From Petaurus breviceps papuanus (taxonomy: Eukaryota; Chordata; Mammalia; Diprotodontia; Petauridae), in NCBI GenBank assembly GCA_028583685.1, contig JAMXIF010001253.1, positions 74,149,461 to 74,213,460 of the forward strand: a stretch of DNA of 64,000 bases, in the 5' to 3' direction. How positions within the stretch are numbered: position 1 is the stretch's first letter; every line of letters begins with the position of its first letter. The position numbers were made by a program, and so were the translations under genes. Positions 33,195 through 44,448 of the stretch are shown piece by piece. Under the pieces are notes generated by a model that worked only from the letters and a program-made list of their open reading frames with translations, did not search any database and was not told where the DNA came from.

Positions 33195-33935
33195 AAATAT
33201 TGGTCTCTTCCTCATTTCAGCTTCCTGTCTTCCCTGGTTTCCCTCAAGCTCTACCAAAAATCCATCTTCTTCAGGAAGCTTTTACTGATCTTCACTTCCA
33301 GTCCTTTTACTCTTTTATTTTCTTTTTTTTTTTTTATTTTTGAGCAATCGGGGTTAAGTAACTTGCCCAAGGTGACACGGCCAGGTGTTTCTGGGTGGGT
33401 GCTGAGTGTCTGAGCCCGGGATTCGATCTCCAGGTCATCCCGACTCTGGGGCCGGTGCTCTTACTCGCTGAGCCACCTGGCCACCCCTAAGCAATTGGGG
33501 TTAAGTAACTTGCTCAAGGTTACACAGCCAGGTGTTTCTGGGTGGGTGCTAAGTGTCTGAGCCTGGGATTCGATCTCCAGGTCGTCCCAACACTGGAGCC
33601 GGTGCTCTTACTCGCTGAGCCACCTGGCCGCCCCTAAGCAATCGGGGTTAAGTAACTTGCCCAAGGTGACACGGCCAGGTGTTTCTGGGTGGGTGCTAAG
33701 TGTCCGAGCCCGGGATTCGATCCCAGGTCATCCCGACACTGGAGCCGGTGCTCTTACTCGCTGAGCCACCCGGCCGCCCCTGCCCTTTCATTGTCAGTCT
33801 CTCCTGTATGTGTCTTGTTTGCTCATGAGTTGCTTGTATATCGTCTCCCTCATTAGACTGAGTTCCTTAAAAACAGGAATTGTCTTTTGCCTTTCTTAGT
33901 ATCCACAGCACTTAACACAGTAAATTAACCGAAAA
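33195..33935 (+). repeat. L2 fragment split by a SINE trimer
   Basis: Left part (33,195-33,310): ctaccaaaaatccatcttct, tcaggaagcttttactgatc. Right part (33,782-33,935): ctccctcattagactgagtt, tatccacagcacttaacaca. Both match the plus-strand L2 3' region in the right order, with the SINE array between them. Confidence 0.75.
33311..33781 (-). repeat. Head-to-tail trimer of a tRNA-derived SINE
   Basis: A T-run (33,311-33,342) is followed by three direct units: 33,343-33,488, 33,489-33,635 and 33,636-33,781 (146, 147 and 146 bp). Each runs from aagcaatYggggttaagta to ctggccRcccct with no A-tail between units, and each carries the gattcgatc B-box region. Units 1 and 3 keep CpG sites that are TG or CA in unit 2. 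Confidence 0.95.
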
Positions 33936-33949
33936 AAATTATTTCTGTA

Positions 33950-34045
33950 TACACACACATATGTATATACATATATACATACATACACCCACATATGTGT
34001 GTACATATATGTGTGTCTGGTGTGTGTATCTGTCTGTGTGTATTG
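33950..34045. repeat. CA/TA/TG-rich microsatellite
   Basis: Mixed (CA)n, (TACA)n and (TG)n units, for example catatgtgtgtacatatatg. Confidence 0.85.
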
Positions 34046-34990
34046 GCTGACTGAAAGACTGAATATAAAATTTAAATGAATTCCAAACTCTTTTTCTTAA
34101 AAAATTTAGGCAAAACTATTCACCGAGTCACTAATTTTATATTTCTGTTTAAGTACTTCTCTTAGATACATAAATCAGGCCCTCAAAAATTATAGTTTCT
34201 TCTTCTCTAAAACGAGGATGTGAGAATAAATTGTCTCTAAGGTCCCTTCAAGCTCTGTCATTCTGGGATAGTAAGGTCTTGAATTGAAATGAAAGTGAGA
34301 TAAAATTTCTCCCAATACTAATCTACTTGAATCATAAATGAGGACGATGAAAAATAATCATGTGGGTTTTTACCTCCCATTAGGTTATGTAATACTCATC
34401 AATGTGAATTCTGATTCATTAAATCCTGCTGGAATTAAATTTTATCTCAGTATCAGGGGGAGAGAGACAAGATTACAGCCTCAATTCTTTGTCTTTTAAT
34501 TGAGAAATCTGCTTCTTCAGTTTTTCAAAGTTAAAATTATATAGCCAGAATTATTGTAGTTAGAAAGAACAATATGCAGAAGTAAGCAGTAATGAAGGGC
34601 TTTGAAGAAAGAATGCATTGTTTCTATGAATTTAAATTGTGCTGGCATCTTGTTTATTTGTCCCTATGCGTGTATCTATAGTTATAGCTTTAAATATACA
34701 CGTACATACATACTCCAAAGAGTAAAATTCTTTTTATGAGTTATTTATAAGCTCTAACCAATGGGACAGCCATATTTACCCAAACTGGAAAAAGGGTATC
34801 ATGGAAGGTGAGATAAGGTCATAGACTCTGAGTTGCCAGCATCCATGATTAATGATGAGATAGTATCGGCAAAAGAGGGAAAATGTTGGAAATGGAGAAT
34901 CAAAGACCAATTCTAGCACCTAGACCATGTAATAAGGTACAAAAGAAACCAAACAGGCCCAGAATCTAAAGTCCTTGATTTAGAGGTTTA
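34046..34990. other. Mostly unassigned; holds partner of the inverted duplicate
   Basis: A CORE-SINE-like tail lies near 34,190-34,280 (taaggtcccttcaagctctg). The segment 34,352-34,406 is the inverted partner of 32,868-32,922. The rest is unassigned. Confidence 0.55.
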
Positions 34991-35002
34991 ATAAATTGAT
35001 AA

Positions 35003-35150
35003 GAAGGGGTGGCTAGGTGTTACAGTGAATAGAGCTCTGGCCCTGGAGTCAGGAAGATCTGAGTTCAAATCTAGCCTCAGACACTTGACACACTAGTTGT
35101 GTGACTTTGGGCAAGTCACTTAACACCCCTCCAAAAAAAACGAAGCAATG
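35003..35150 (+). repeat. tRNA/CORE SINE
   Basis: ggtggctaggtgttacagtg, ctggccctggagtcaggaag, gttcaaatctagcctcagac, gactttgggcaagtcactta and an A-run. Flanked by aaattgataagaa and gaattgataagat, a target duplication. Confidence 0.88.
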
Positions 35151-35159
35151 AATGAATGA

Positions 35160-35440
35160 GTGAATTGATAAGATGATAGAACGTAATGCAGTGGAAGGTA
35201 ACAGCCTAGGACATCAGGAGACCTTGGTTCAAGTTCCTTCTGACCATTCATTAACTATGTGACTGTGAGCAGGTCTCTGAAACTTTTAAATCCAAAGCCC
35301 TAATTTTATGTAGTAGATGAAGAAATAGAAGCCCAGAACAGTCAAGTAATTTGCCCAAAGCCACACAGGTAATAAATATTAGAGACAGAATTTGAACCAA
35401 GTTCTTCCAATTCCAAAATGAATGCTCTGTTCACTATTTT
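35160..35440. repeat. Two CORE-SINE fragments, plus then minus
   Basis: Plus part (about 35,160-35,280): gagaccttggttcaagttcc. Minus part (about 35,285-35,440): agtaatttgcccaaagccac and gacagaatttgaaccaagtt. Confidence 0.65.
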
Positions 35441-35915
35441 AAAAAGATTCTTTGTCCCAAGTGACAGGCTCTTTAAAATGCCAGGCAAAGAGAATTATTC
35501 ATAATGAGTGTAAACTAGAAGCCATCCCAATAAGATCAGGGGCGAAGCAAAAATGTTCATTATCACCACTATTATTCAATATTGTATTAGAAATATTTGC
35601 TATAGAAATAAGACAAGAAAAATAAATTGAAGGAATAAGAATAGGTAATGAGGAAACAAAACTATTGCTCTTTGCAGATGATATAATAGCATACTTAGAG
35701 AACCCTAAAGAATCAACTAAAGAACCAATTGAAAAAAATAGCAACTCTTACAAAGTTGCAGTATATAAAATAAAACCATGTTAATCATTAGCATTTCCAT
35801 ATAGTACCAACAAAATAAAGGAGGATGAGAAAGAAAGAAAAATTCCATTTAAATGATTGCAGGTGATATAAAATACTTTGGAATCTATCGGCCAAATCAT
35901 AACCCAAGAACTATG

Positions 35916-36411
35916 TGTAGTGCTGGTGCAATATTTACAGCACCCATGATCACAATAAAGACATGACTATAAATAGCACATGCTACTATTGCAAAATATG
36001 AAAAACTCTCCATATAGAGGATAGAGCTGAAGCATTTATTTAGACACCAGGAAACAAAATCCCCAAACCAGTAAGCTGTTTCCATCATAATAGGAAAGAA
36101 ATTAACAAGCCATAACAACACAGAGAGCCATGCCATCTTTCAGCCTTCCCACAAACCAATACATAATCAATATTTACTCACAAACTCTCTATCTCCTTGC
36201 CTGAACTCCTCTCTCTCCCACTATCTCACTAGCTCCAGCTTCTTGTTGCTGGGTTCCACCCTTCAGCAAACTCCTCCCACCACAGGCTCCATATAACCAC
36301 ATTCAGCCTATTAGACAGCAGAATTCACTTTCAAAGCAGGGAAGGTCTTCAAATTCCCCCCTAGGCCTATTAAGGAGCAGGGAAGATCTTCAAATTCCCA
36401 TTCCCATTACA
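35916..36411 (-). mobile_element. Solo LTR, family A (copy 2), exact 5-bp duplication
   Basis: A fossil solo LTR of 496 bp with TG...CA ends on minus and an exact 5-bp target duplication, ctatg, at 35,911-35,915 and 36,412-36,416. No internal retroviral sequence remains, consistent with LTR-LTR recombination. It splits the L1 ORF2. Sister copies: 19,527-20,008 and 60,797-61,321. The 5-bp duplication limits but does not settle the class. Confidence 0.88.
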
Positions 36412-36619
36412 CTATGTGAACACAATTGCAAAACATCTAAAAGATAGATCTAAATAAGCAGAGAAATCATTATTGATTAGAGAAATGCAAATTAAAACAG
36501 TTCTGAGTTACTACTTCATATCTATAAGATTGTTTGACATGAGAGAAGAGGAAAATGAGAAATACTGGAGGAGATATGGAAAATATGGGACACTAATGAA
36601 TTATTGGTAGAGTTATGAA

Positions 36620-36928
36620 TTGGTCCAGCCTTCCTGGAGAACAATTTGGAACTATGCTGATAGGGCTGTAAAACTGGGCATACCCTTTGACCCAGCAATA
36701 CCACTTTTAGGTCTGTATCTCAAAGAGATCAAAGGAAAAGAAAAAGGATCCATATGTACAAAAATATTTATAGCAGCTCTTTTTGTGGTGGCAAAGAACT
36801 GGAAATTGAGAGGATGTCCATCAGTTGGGGAATGGTTGAATAAGTTGTGGTATATGAATATAATGGAACACTATTATGCTATAAGAAATGAGCAGGAGTT
36901 TCAGAAAAAACTGGGAAGACTTATATGA
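36620..36928 (+). pseudogene. L1 ORF2 C-terminal remnant
   Basis: A 102-residue frame ending at the position of the L1 ORF2 C-terminus: WRTIWNYADRAVKLGIPFDP, then CTKIFIAALFVVAKNWK and MEHYYAIRNEQEFQ. It matches the mammalian ORF2 C-terminal region. No upstream domain is in frame. Confidence 0.9.
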
Positions 36929-37384
36929 ACTGACATAAAGAGAAATGAGCAAAGCCAGAACACTGTACACAGTAACAGCAATATTGTAACCATGATCAAC
37001 TGCAAGACTTTGCTACTCAAATCAATATGATAATCCAAGCCAATTCTAAAGGACTCAAGATTTTAAAAAATGCTATCTACCTCCAGAGAGAGAGAGAGAG
37101 ATGAACTCTGAGTGCAAATTGAAATATATATATAATGTATAAGTTTACTATATGTCTATATATATACATATATCCTATATGTATGTTTTCACTTCATTTT
37201 TCTTGGGGGTTTTTTGCAATATGGCTAAGATGGACATATGTTTTGCATGCTTTCACATGTATAATTGATATCATATTGCTTGCCTTCTCAACGGATGGGG
37301 GAAGAGGCTGAATGAAAGGAGAAAATTTGGAGCTCAAAATTTGAAAAAAATTTATTAAAAGTAAATAAGTAATACATTTTTAAA

Positions 37385-37810
37385 AAATACCAGCAAGAAG
37401 CACTCCTAGCAATTTAGCTAACTTCCACAGGCCTCAATCACCCTAAGGAAAGACATTGGACTAGAGGTCATTGTCTAAGGTCTCTTTTCAGGAATTGACA
37501 CTCTCCCATTCTTTGACTCTATGAAGACCATATCTTAGGTCAATCTGAAAGTTACAAAAGAGAACAATGTACCTAGAGGTCAGCACCTCTCCTGTTTGAC
37601 TCTAGCTGACTTTAATTCAACAGAGAAGTAACTGTAAAGCCAATTCTCCTAGGTATTTAGCCCTCGGGCTGATTGCTTTAAGCTAAGGAAGATTGAAGGT
37701 AACTTGTACTAACTACTGAATAATATACTGAGAAGGCCCATAGAACTATATACCTCTCTGATTGGTTGTGGTGGATTTTGTACATGCTCTGGTTTTGATC
37801 CTTATATATA
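37385..37810. other. Unassigned sequence
   Basis: No recognised element; contains a SINE-tail-like patch near 37,440-37,540. Confidence 0.45.
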
Positions 37811-37818
37811 AATGCATA

Positions 37819-37945
37819 GGGTGTCCCAAAAGTCTTAGTGCAGTTTCAAGCTTAAATAGCTTAATAGCTTATTAGTATCAAGCACGACATTAAATTAGAC
37901 ATTAAACTAGAAAACTTTAATAGCTTAAAATGATGTTAAAATGGG
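37819..37945. mobile_element. Mariner-like MITE, one end visible
   Basis: Begins right after TA (37,817-37,818) with gggtgtcccaaaagtcttag, the terminal repeat of a mariner-type element. Inside are palindromic TAATAGCTTA units. The second terminal repeat is not recognisable, so it is truncated or decayed. Confidence 0.65.
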
Positions 37946-38700
37946 GATATGCTGTATTTGTCCTTTCTCTCACATCGCAATTATAGATCCCACAAGTGCC
38001 AGGACTGTCTCTGCTTCCTTTGTAAAGCATTCTGCAGGGCTCTTGAACACAGTGGGAACTCAGATGTATTGTGGCCTGATTGGAATTTCCTGCTGATTAA
38101 GTCTAAATCACAAAGGGGTTACAGGCAATTTGGGAATCTGATTGCCTCAGATTATCAAGGAAAATCTCAATGCCAGACTTCACTTAGCTGTTACCAGAAA
38201 CTCTCTTATTTCTCCTTTCAAAATGCTTTCATTTTCCTATTAACTTTATATCCATGCTCTTTAAGGATGAACGGAAACTAATTCAAATCATCGAGGAGAG
38301 ATGCCATCTCCTGTCATCATGCCTTTGCTCATCCTATTCCCCAGGCCTGGAGTACTGTCTCTCCTTACCTTCTGCAGAGGCCTTTTCCAAATTCCCTGGG
38401 GTTGTTAGTGCTCCATACTGAATGCCATCAAATTACTTTGTATTTATATAGCTTGAGTCCTAAAGCCCACTGGTATGGGACTCTCTTCACCGGTGTAGAT
38501 CAGTGTCCCACACTTCAGGTATTTCTGGCTACCCCCTTCAAGGGAGAAGATAGAGGAGAAGCCAGCTCCACTCCAGGTTGCTGAAGGAAAAGACTCCCAT
38601 AGGAAGCCAGCATGAAAGGAGATGGCAGTCTTCATCATGTCCCAACTCCAGCTTGCTGAATTAGAGACTTTGGGGGAAGATCTCCTTGGGTGAGATCTAG
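37946..38700. repeat. L2 fragment within mostly unassigned sequence
   Basis: At about 38,300-38,460 (plus) the L2 ORF2/3' region is recognisable: ccaggcctggagtactgtct and attactttgtatttatatag. 37,946-38,300 and 38,461-38,700 show nothing named. Confidence 0.6.
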
Positions 38701-38707
38701 GACTAAC

Positions 38708-38756
38708 TCTCTCTCTCTCTCTCTCTCTCTCTCATTCTCTCATTCTCTCTCTCTCT

Positions 38757-38807
<51 letters not shown>
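38708..38807. repeat. (CT)n microsatellite
   Basis: About 100 bp of CT with three ATT interruptions, ending ccccgcc. Candidate polymorphic and non-B DNA tract. Confidence 0.95.
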
Positions 38808-38809
<2 letters not shown>

Positions 38810-39340
38810 CGCCACCCCACCTTGGAGTGAGTTATTTTGCTCCAAATGGGAGATTTACTTCAATCTTTATTGTCTACATATCCTCATATGTATACTTTCT
38901 TTGATTTTCTTTTTTGCTAATGACTTGAATTAATTGTATTCAATTGGAAAGAAGTCGTCATGGATGTAAAATTGGGGTCCAGATTTGTCCCCACCCTCAA
39001 TTAATGAAATAGTGTTTAAGTTAGCTTGAACCTGAAAATCATATTCCTCAAACTAATAGCATGTAAGGGAATATATGGATATAATTATAATCCAGTATTC
39101 TCTCTCTATCTCTCTGAGAAGAAAAAAGTGGACCAGCTTTTGGCCCCAACTTCCCACTTACCCTCCTGGCAGGAAATAAAAGTCTCCCTTATATAAGGGA
39201 GGTTAAGAAGGAGCTAGACATGGCTCTCCTGACACCCTTCAAGTCACATGACATCATTCCCATGCTGTATGTGGGAACAGCCTTCACCACACTTATTTTC
39301 TATGTATTTTGTGTGTATGTATCTATGAACGTATTGTTTC
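38810..39340. other. Unassigned sequence
   Basis: No recognised gene or repeat. Confidence 0.5.
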
Positions 39341-39344
39341 TGAC

Positions 39345-39500
39345 CCTCTCCCTTCCCACTTCTCCCCCTCCACCCTGTAGAATGTAACCTCCTTGGGGGC
39401 ATAACTATTTCTTCTATATCTTCATAGAGTCCCAGTGATTGTCCCAATGCCTAATATATTTTAGGCAAATAATAAATGCTCATTAATCGCAAATTGAATT
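39345..39500 (+). repeat. L2 3'-end fragment
   Basis: gtaacctccttgggggcata, caatgcctaatatattttag and ataataaatgctcattaatc match the plus-strand L2 3' end. Confidence 0.75.
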
Positions 39501-39504
39501 TCAT

Positions 39505-40605
39505 TTGCTCTTTAACGCCTTTTTGGTTTGTTTCTTCTCTTTAGAATTTATTTCACAGGATTAAAAATATGTTCTGCCATTCTTCTGTATCTTGAAAAAA
39601 GGAATGGGATTTCCCATTTGATTGCCCCTCATATTTTTATTTCTTCCTGCTGTTACATGCATTTTCTCATCTTCCATATCACTTTTTCGAATTCCCCACT
39701 TTTGATAAATTATGTGTAGCTGTCACCAGCACCAAATCTTTTTCTGTGCATGAATCCAATCAATTCCAGACCAGTTAGTTGCCTTTTCTGTTGGTATGTA
39801 CCAGGATGGTAACATGTGTACCCCCAAAAAAGTATTTCTTGATCTTGCATTCTTACAGACTAATTTTAAATATCTGGCTTCATAAATGACTTTGTGTTCC
39901 TAACACACTTTTATTGAGTTGTAATTGAAGTCTCTCCCAATAATACTACCCTTTGTGAACCATGTAGGAGCCCTTTATAGGAAGATAAGATGACATACCT
40001 TCAAGTAATCTTTCCCTTGAATGCTTCTTTTGAGTCATGAACCTCATCCTTATTTTTTTCTGAATTTCATTTTCAAGTTCTTATACGGTCCAACCCAGAT
40101 CTCAAATCCCATTTTAGTTCTTTGTAGAGAATTCTACATCTATAAGGTCCTCCCCTAGTGATAAATAGGACAAGAATCAAATTCAGTCTTTCTGGACAAA
40201 ACATATTTTTTCTTTGTGCATTTCTCTTTGAATGTTTTAAATGTTATCCTGCTTACTCAGAGTCCCATCTCACTGTCCCTGTATGTTCAGCATTCTTATG
40301 CTATTCATATCATTTATTCCAATGTTCAGTTAGACTTTTCCCACTTGAATTCTGTGAATTTAATCTTTTGAGAACAAATGCCCTCTTCTCCTTCCTCCTT
40401 TGACTTCTTTATTTCTTCCCCTTCTATCTGCCACAGGTTCTGTGCTGCTCCCCAATTTGTTTATTTCTATTTTTTGTACCTCTTCTAGGGAGCTCCCTAG
40501 GCTAATGTGTTCTGTGATGTTATAGATCTGCAAGTCTTCCACTAAGGAACCCATGGTCTTGGATTTTGCATTGTCTCTATTATTTTTCCCTTATAACAGT
40601 AGTCA
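39505..40605. other. Unassigned T-rich sequence
   Basis: About 1.1 kb, pyrimidine-rich on plus. A 45-bp stretch (tttagaatttatttcacagg region, about 39,540-39,570) resembles 42,225-42,250, so an unrecognised old repeat may lie here. No supported gene. Confidence 0.45.
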
Positions 40606-40611
40606 GTAGTC

Positions 40612-40839
40612 AATAAACATTGATTAAACACCTACTATGTACCAAGTAGGCACTGCACGAAGCACTGGGAATACAAATACACACATACACAAACACACAC
40701 ACAAACACACATATACTCACAAATACAAACACACACGAATCTTTCCTTTCAAGGACCTCACAATCTAATTGGGGAAGATAAAATACAAAAGGAGGCTGAA
40801 AGGGGTAGGGGGAGAAGATGTCTAGGGGAGGGCAGAAAG
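40612..40839 (-). repeat. L2 3'-end fragment 1 of 3
   Basis: gattaaacacctactatgta, cactgcacgaagcactggga and caaggacctcacaatctaat are the antisense L2 3' end. A (CA)n-type tract sits at about 40,678-40,738. It stops at the assembly gap. Confidence 0.8.
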
Positions 40840-40849
40840 NNNNNNNNNN
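40840..40849. other. Assembly gap, 10 N
   Basis: Ten N between two L2 fragments. The nominal size may not be the real one. Confidence 0.99.
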
Positions 40850-40851
40850 TA

Positions 40852-41285
40852 ATTTAGATTTAATTCCACAAACGTGTTGAGCACCTATATGCAAGGCACA
40901 GTGCTAGTTACTAGAGAAAAAAAATCCTCAGTTCTACTGGGGCATGTAAATATAAAAAGAAAGATAAAAATAAGATCTTTTGAGGAGGGAGAGACTACTA
41001 AACAACCTAACAGTGGTGAGGGAAATCCAGGAAGGCTTCACATGGGAGGAAGCATGTGATATGAGCGAAGGATTCTGTGAAATGGATGAGAAGGAAGGGG
41101 CTTCAAAGCAAAGGGGACCCATAGAGATGGGAGATGGCATGTAAAATTCAGGGACCAAAAGCAAGGAGGTCAGCTTGGCTAGATTGTAGACTGTATCAAG
41201 AGACATCATGTGAAATATGGCTAGAAAAGTAAATTAAGGCCAGATTATATATAAGCAGTAAAAGTAAGACTGGGGAGTTTTTAGT
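40852..41285 (-). repeat. L2 fragment 2 of 3
   Basis: Begins again with a 3' end (gagcacctatatgcaaggca, gtgctagttactagagaaaa) and continues through antisense L2 sequence such as agcaaaggggacccatagag. Confidence 0.72.
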
Positions 41286-41289
41286 CTTC

Positions 41290-42870
41290 CAATTGGTCAG
41301 TAATAAATATTTATTAGGAGCACCTATGTGCTAGGCACTGTGCTAAGCACCAAGAATTCAAAGAAAGGCAAGAGTCCCTGCCCTCAGGGTGCTCACAATC
41401 TAGTGAGGGGAAAAATGAAGAAAGAAAATACCCATGTACAAGCAAACTTTACATAGGATGGATTTTAAATAATCAGCAGATGATAGGCATTAGAATTAAA
41501 GGTAATCAAGAAAGACTTCTTGTTGAGAACTTAAAGAAAGCCAGTAAAGTAAGGAAATAGAGATGAGGAGGGAGAGGGAACCAGGCTCTGGACATCCAGC
41601 AAAAAGGCTAGAGCGAGGAGATAGAGTGTCTAGTTTGAGGAGCACAGAGGAGGCCAGTATCAGGAGATCACAGAGAAGGTGGGTGACAGTGGGAGGTGGG
41701 AGGTGAAAGAAGACAGGAAAGGAGCTACACAAAAGCTTTTATATTTGATACTAGAACTGAGAGGGAACCACTGAAATTTGTGGAATGGGGAAGTGACATG
41801 CTCAGACCTACACTTTAGAAAGATCACTTTGTCAGCTGAGTGAAGGATAGACTGGACTGGGGGGGACATTTGTGATAATCAGACCAACAAATAGGCTGTT
41901 ACAGTAGTCCAGTTGTGAAATAATGAGGAGCTGCTCTGAGGTGTGTGCAAATGTCAAAGGAGAGAAGGAAGATATTTGAGAGATGTGACAAAGGTAACAG
42001 GATCTGGCAATAGACTGGATATGGAAAGTGAGACAGATTGAGGAGTCCAGGACAATACCTAGCTTGTGAGCCTGGGTAACTCGGAGGCTAGTGGTATCCT
42101 CCACAGTAATAACAAAGTCAGGAAAAGGTGGAAGGTTTGGGGGCAAAGATAATGAATTCAGATTAAGGTATGTTGAGTTTAAGATGTCTCTCCAGTTCTA
42201 ATTGTTTAATAGGCTTTATTTCTTCCCTTTAGAATTTATTTCATACCATTAAAATACATACTACATACATACACGTATATACACACACATACATATGTGT
42301 GTGTTCTGCTGGAAGTGAAGACACCTCTTTAGATGACCTCAAGGAGTTTAAGGCACAAAAGGAAGGAGAGATATCAGATGATAGTTATTGAGAATGGATG
42401 GATAAAGTGAGAGTTTTTTGAGGGTGGGAATACATGAACATGTTTATAGGCAATAAGGAAGTAGCCAGTAGACAGGAAAGGATTAAAGATAAGTGAGAGA
42501 GTAGGGAAGATCTACTTCACAAAATGGAAAGTAATGGGATCACTTTTATATGTAGAGGAGTTTGCCTTAATAAAGAAGGGGCATTTCAGTTGAGACAAGA
42601 CTGAAGGAGAAGATAGTAGCAGAAGGCATTGCGGTGATCTGAGAAGAGGAAAAAGGGAAAGAAGCTCATGGGGAAGAGCCTTATTATTTTTTTTTTCAAT
42701 AAAATATGAGGCCCTGAGCTAAGAGAGTGGGAGGAAGAGGAACTATCAGAGGTTTCAGAAGGGATAAAAAAGTTTGGAAATGCTACTATAGTAAGTAGGG
42801 TAGTAAGTTACTTAGAGTGGTATAAATGGATTTCCTTAGAGCAATGAAGACTCAGTTGAGTTTACTTAAT
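41290..42870 (-). repeat. L2 fragment 3 of 3, with ORF2 remnant
   Basis: The 3' end (gagcacctatgtgctaggca, ccctgccctcagggtgctca) leads into the ORF2 C-terminal region. The frame 41,832-42,146 on minus contains LGIVLDSSICLTFHIQSIAR and ISQLDYCNSLFVGL, the L2/CR1 ORF2 pattern (LGVxLDSSLSFxxHI, SRLDYCNSLLAGL). After a microsatellite (42,255-42,303) it resumes at about 42,390 with upstream L2 sequence, so part of ORF2 is missing. Confidence 0.85.
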
Positions 42871-44165
42871 ATAAGTTTATAGTGGAAAAGGATCTATGGA
42901 TCATTTAAGTATATCTGTACAATAGGCAAATGGGCATTCTTCATCCACTTTACTCTTCATTGTGAATAGTTAGGGCAAACTCTTGAATGACTGTGGGTCT
43001 CATTGAAAAGACTGCAGTCATTACAGTTTTTTTGTGGTTTTTGTTTTTTTGCAAACAAGAACTTCTGGAAGGTTTTTACCAACTATAAAGAAATCCTTTT
43101 TTTCCAGTTGGACTCTATTCTGGGCACCCTCCATTAAATATGCAAGCGCCCTTTGCAGAACGTTTGCCTCCTTTTTTAAATGTCTTGTTTGATATTAATA
43201 ATCAGAGACTTAATGAGCAAAATGAGCTTGATATAGTCACAAGAGATACCTTATTGCAGCATGTTTAAGGCAGTATTTTGAATCTGCTAGTCTTTTGTAG
43301 TTAATAAGCCATAAGAATTCAGTAAGTTCTCTGATTATAAAAATTTGCTCTGCTGGCAAATATCATAGACCTGCCTATTCCCTTCTTAAAGCTAACTGAA
43401 GGATGCCCTCCATTCATATGTTGCTCATTGTAATAAATATTTTACAGAGATAGAAATGAAAGCATAAAGGTTGATACTTAATAATATTTTCTTTGTTACT
43501 CTATGTATGTCTTTATTCCTAGGATTTGGAATCCTCTCTTATTTTAGACATCTTAAAACAATCCCTTAAAACCTTCATTATTATCACCTTCAGCACAGAC
43601 CAAACCTTCTTTGTGTATAACTTGTCTAGGAAAACTGCTCTTCCAAATTTTGTTTTCTTTAGTTTCATTTCTACTGAAGTACAGAATTTATTTGGGAATG
43701 GAATGTTCAAACCCAAATGCAGTAACTCCACTGTGTTTCACTGATGGGGGAAAAAAGTTTGCTATAGAAATAAGATCTTATCCATTCTTTATCTGTTCAT
43801 TGCCCTCCTTTCATTTTTGTCCTTATATGCCCTTAGTATGATTTGATTTAATTGTGTCTCTTGTCAGTTTTTTCTGTAAACCTGTTTTTTCTTCTCTACT
43901 GCTTCTCACTGTTTTATTAAGTGATACTGCTCAAAAATTTTCACCATTTTACATTAATTGATTTAAATGTTATCCTCGTACACCCTTTTCTATCTCTGTG
44001 AGTTTCAGTAAAAGCTTATTTCTCCTGAGATATACCTATGGATCTCCATTCCTCAGCAGGTACTATCTTCTTCCTTATATTTATTTTCAGTTTTTTTCTT
44101 TTGTAACATCTTTGTTTTCTTCATCACTGTTTCTTTGCCATCTCCTGTATACTTTCCTCATTTTC
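42871..44165. other. Unassigned sequence
   Basis: AT-rich and without named repeats. Overlapping frames at 43,519-43,841 on both strands have no recognisable domain. Confidence 0.45.
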
Positions 44166-44169
44166 CATT

Positions 44170-44448
44170 TCATTTTCCTGAAGCATCTGCTTTTAATGTT
44201 GAGCTCTTCTTCTGACCCCCAGGTGGTTTTTCGTGTACATATCCTAATGTTAGCAGATTAGCTGTAGGATTGGTCCTTTCATGATGAGCCCGGTAAAGCT
44301 GGCACAGCTGTGGCTGCCTCCCTTTCATTACGATCTTCTCTTTGGCAAATTGCCTACATATGTCTTTCCTCCTCACAGCAGTTGCACAATCCTTACAAAG
44401 CCCTGATGGCCTTGTCTTTCGCACCAGAACCAATTTTCCTAATTGCAT
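44170..44448 (-). other. Unrecognised frame, possible coding fossil
   Basis: A 92-residue minus-strand frame with a basic, cysteine-containing stretch (PSGLCKDCATAVRRKDICRQ, KGRQPQLCQLYRAHHERTNP). I do not recognise it. Composition is less biased than chance frames nearby. No splice signals, second exon or Kozak context support it as a gene. It could be a processed-pseudogene piece or chance. Confidence 0.2.

Larger units (their letters stand above)
35493..37382 (+). repeat. 5'-truncated L1, plus strand, split by an LTR
   Basis: The ORF2 reverse-transcriptase segment starts at once and includes the catalytic motif in LFADDIIAYLENPKEST (35,671-35,720), then ILKYFGIYRPNHNP, the LTR (35,916-36,411), and the ORF2 C-terminus (36,620-36,928: GIPFDPAIPLLGLYLKEIKG, YMNIMEHYYAIRNEQ), then the 3' UTR and an A-rich end. 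A large segment between RT and C-terminus is missing. Decayed duplications aaaatgccaggcaaagag (35,475) and aaaaataccagcaagaag (37,383) flank it. Confidence 0.85.

Noticed and set aside
33343-33781. CRISPR-like or satellite array
   Set aside because: Units are contiguous 146-147 bp SINE copies with no spacers, in a vertebrate genome.
41496-41869. Minus frames as host gene
   Set aside because: They fall in the L2 3' UTR/ORF2 region; the neighbouring frame has the L2 pattern.
43519-43841. Overlapping frames on both strands
   Set aside because: No recognisable domain on either strand; chance frames in AT-rich DNA.
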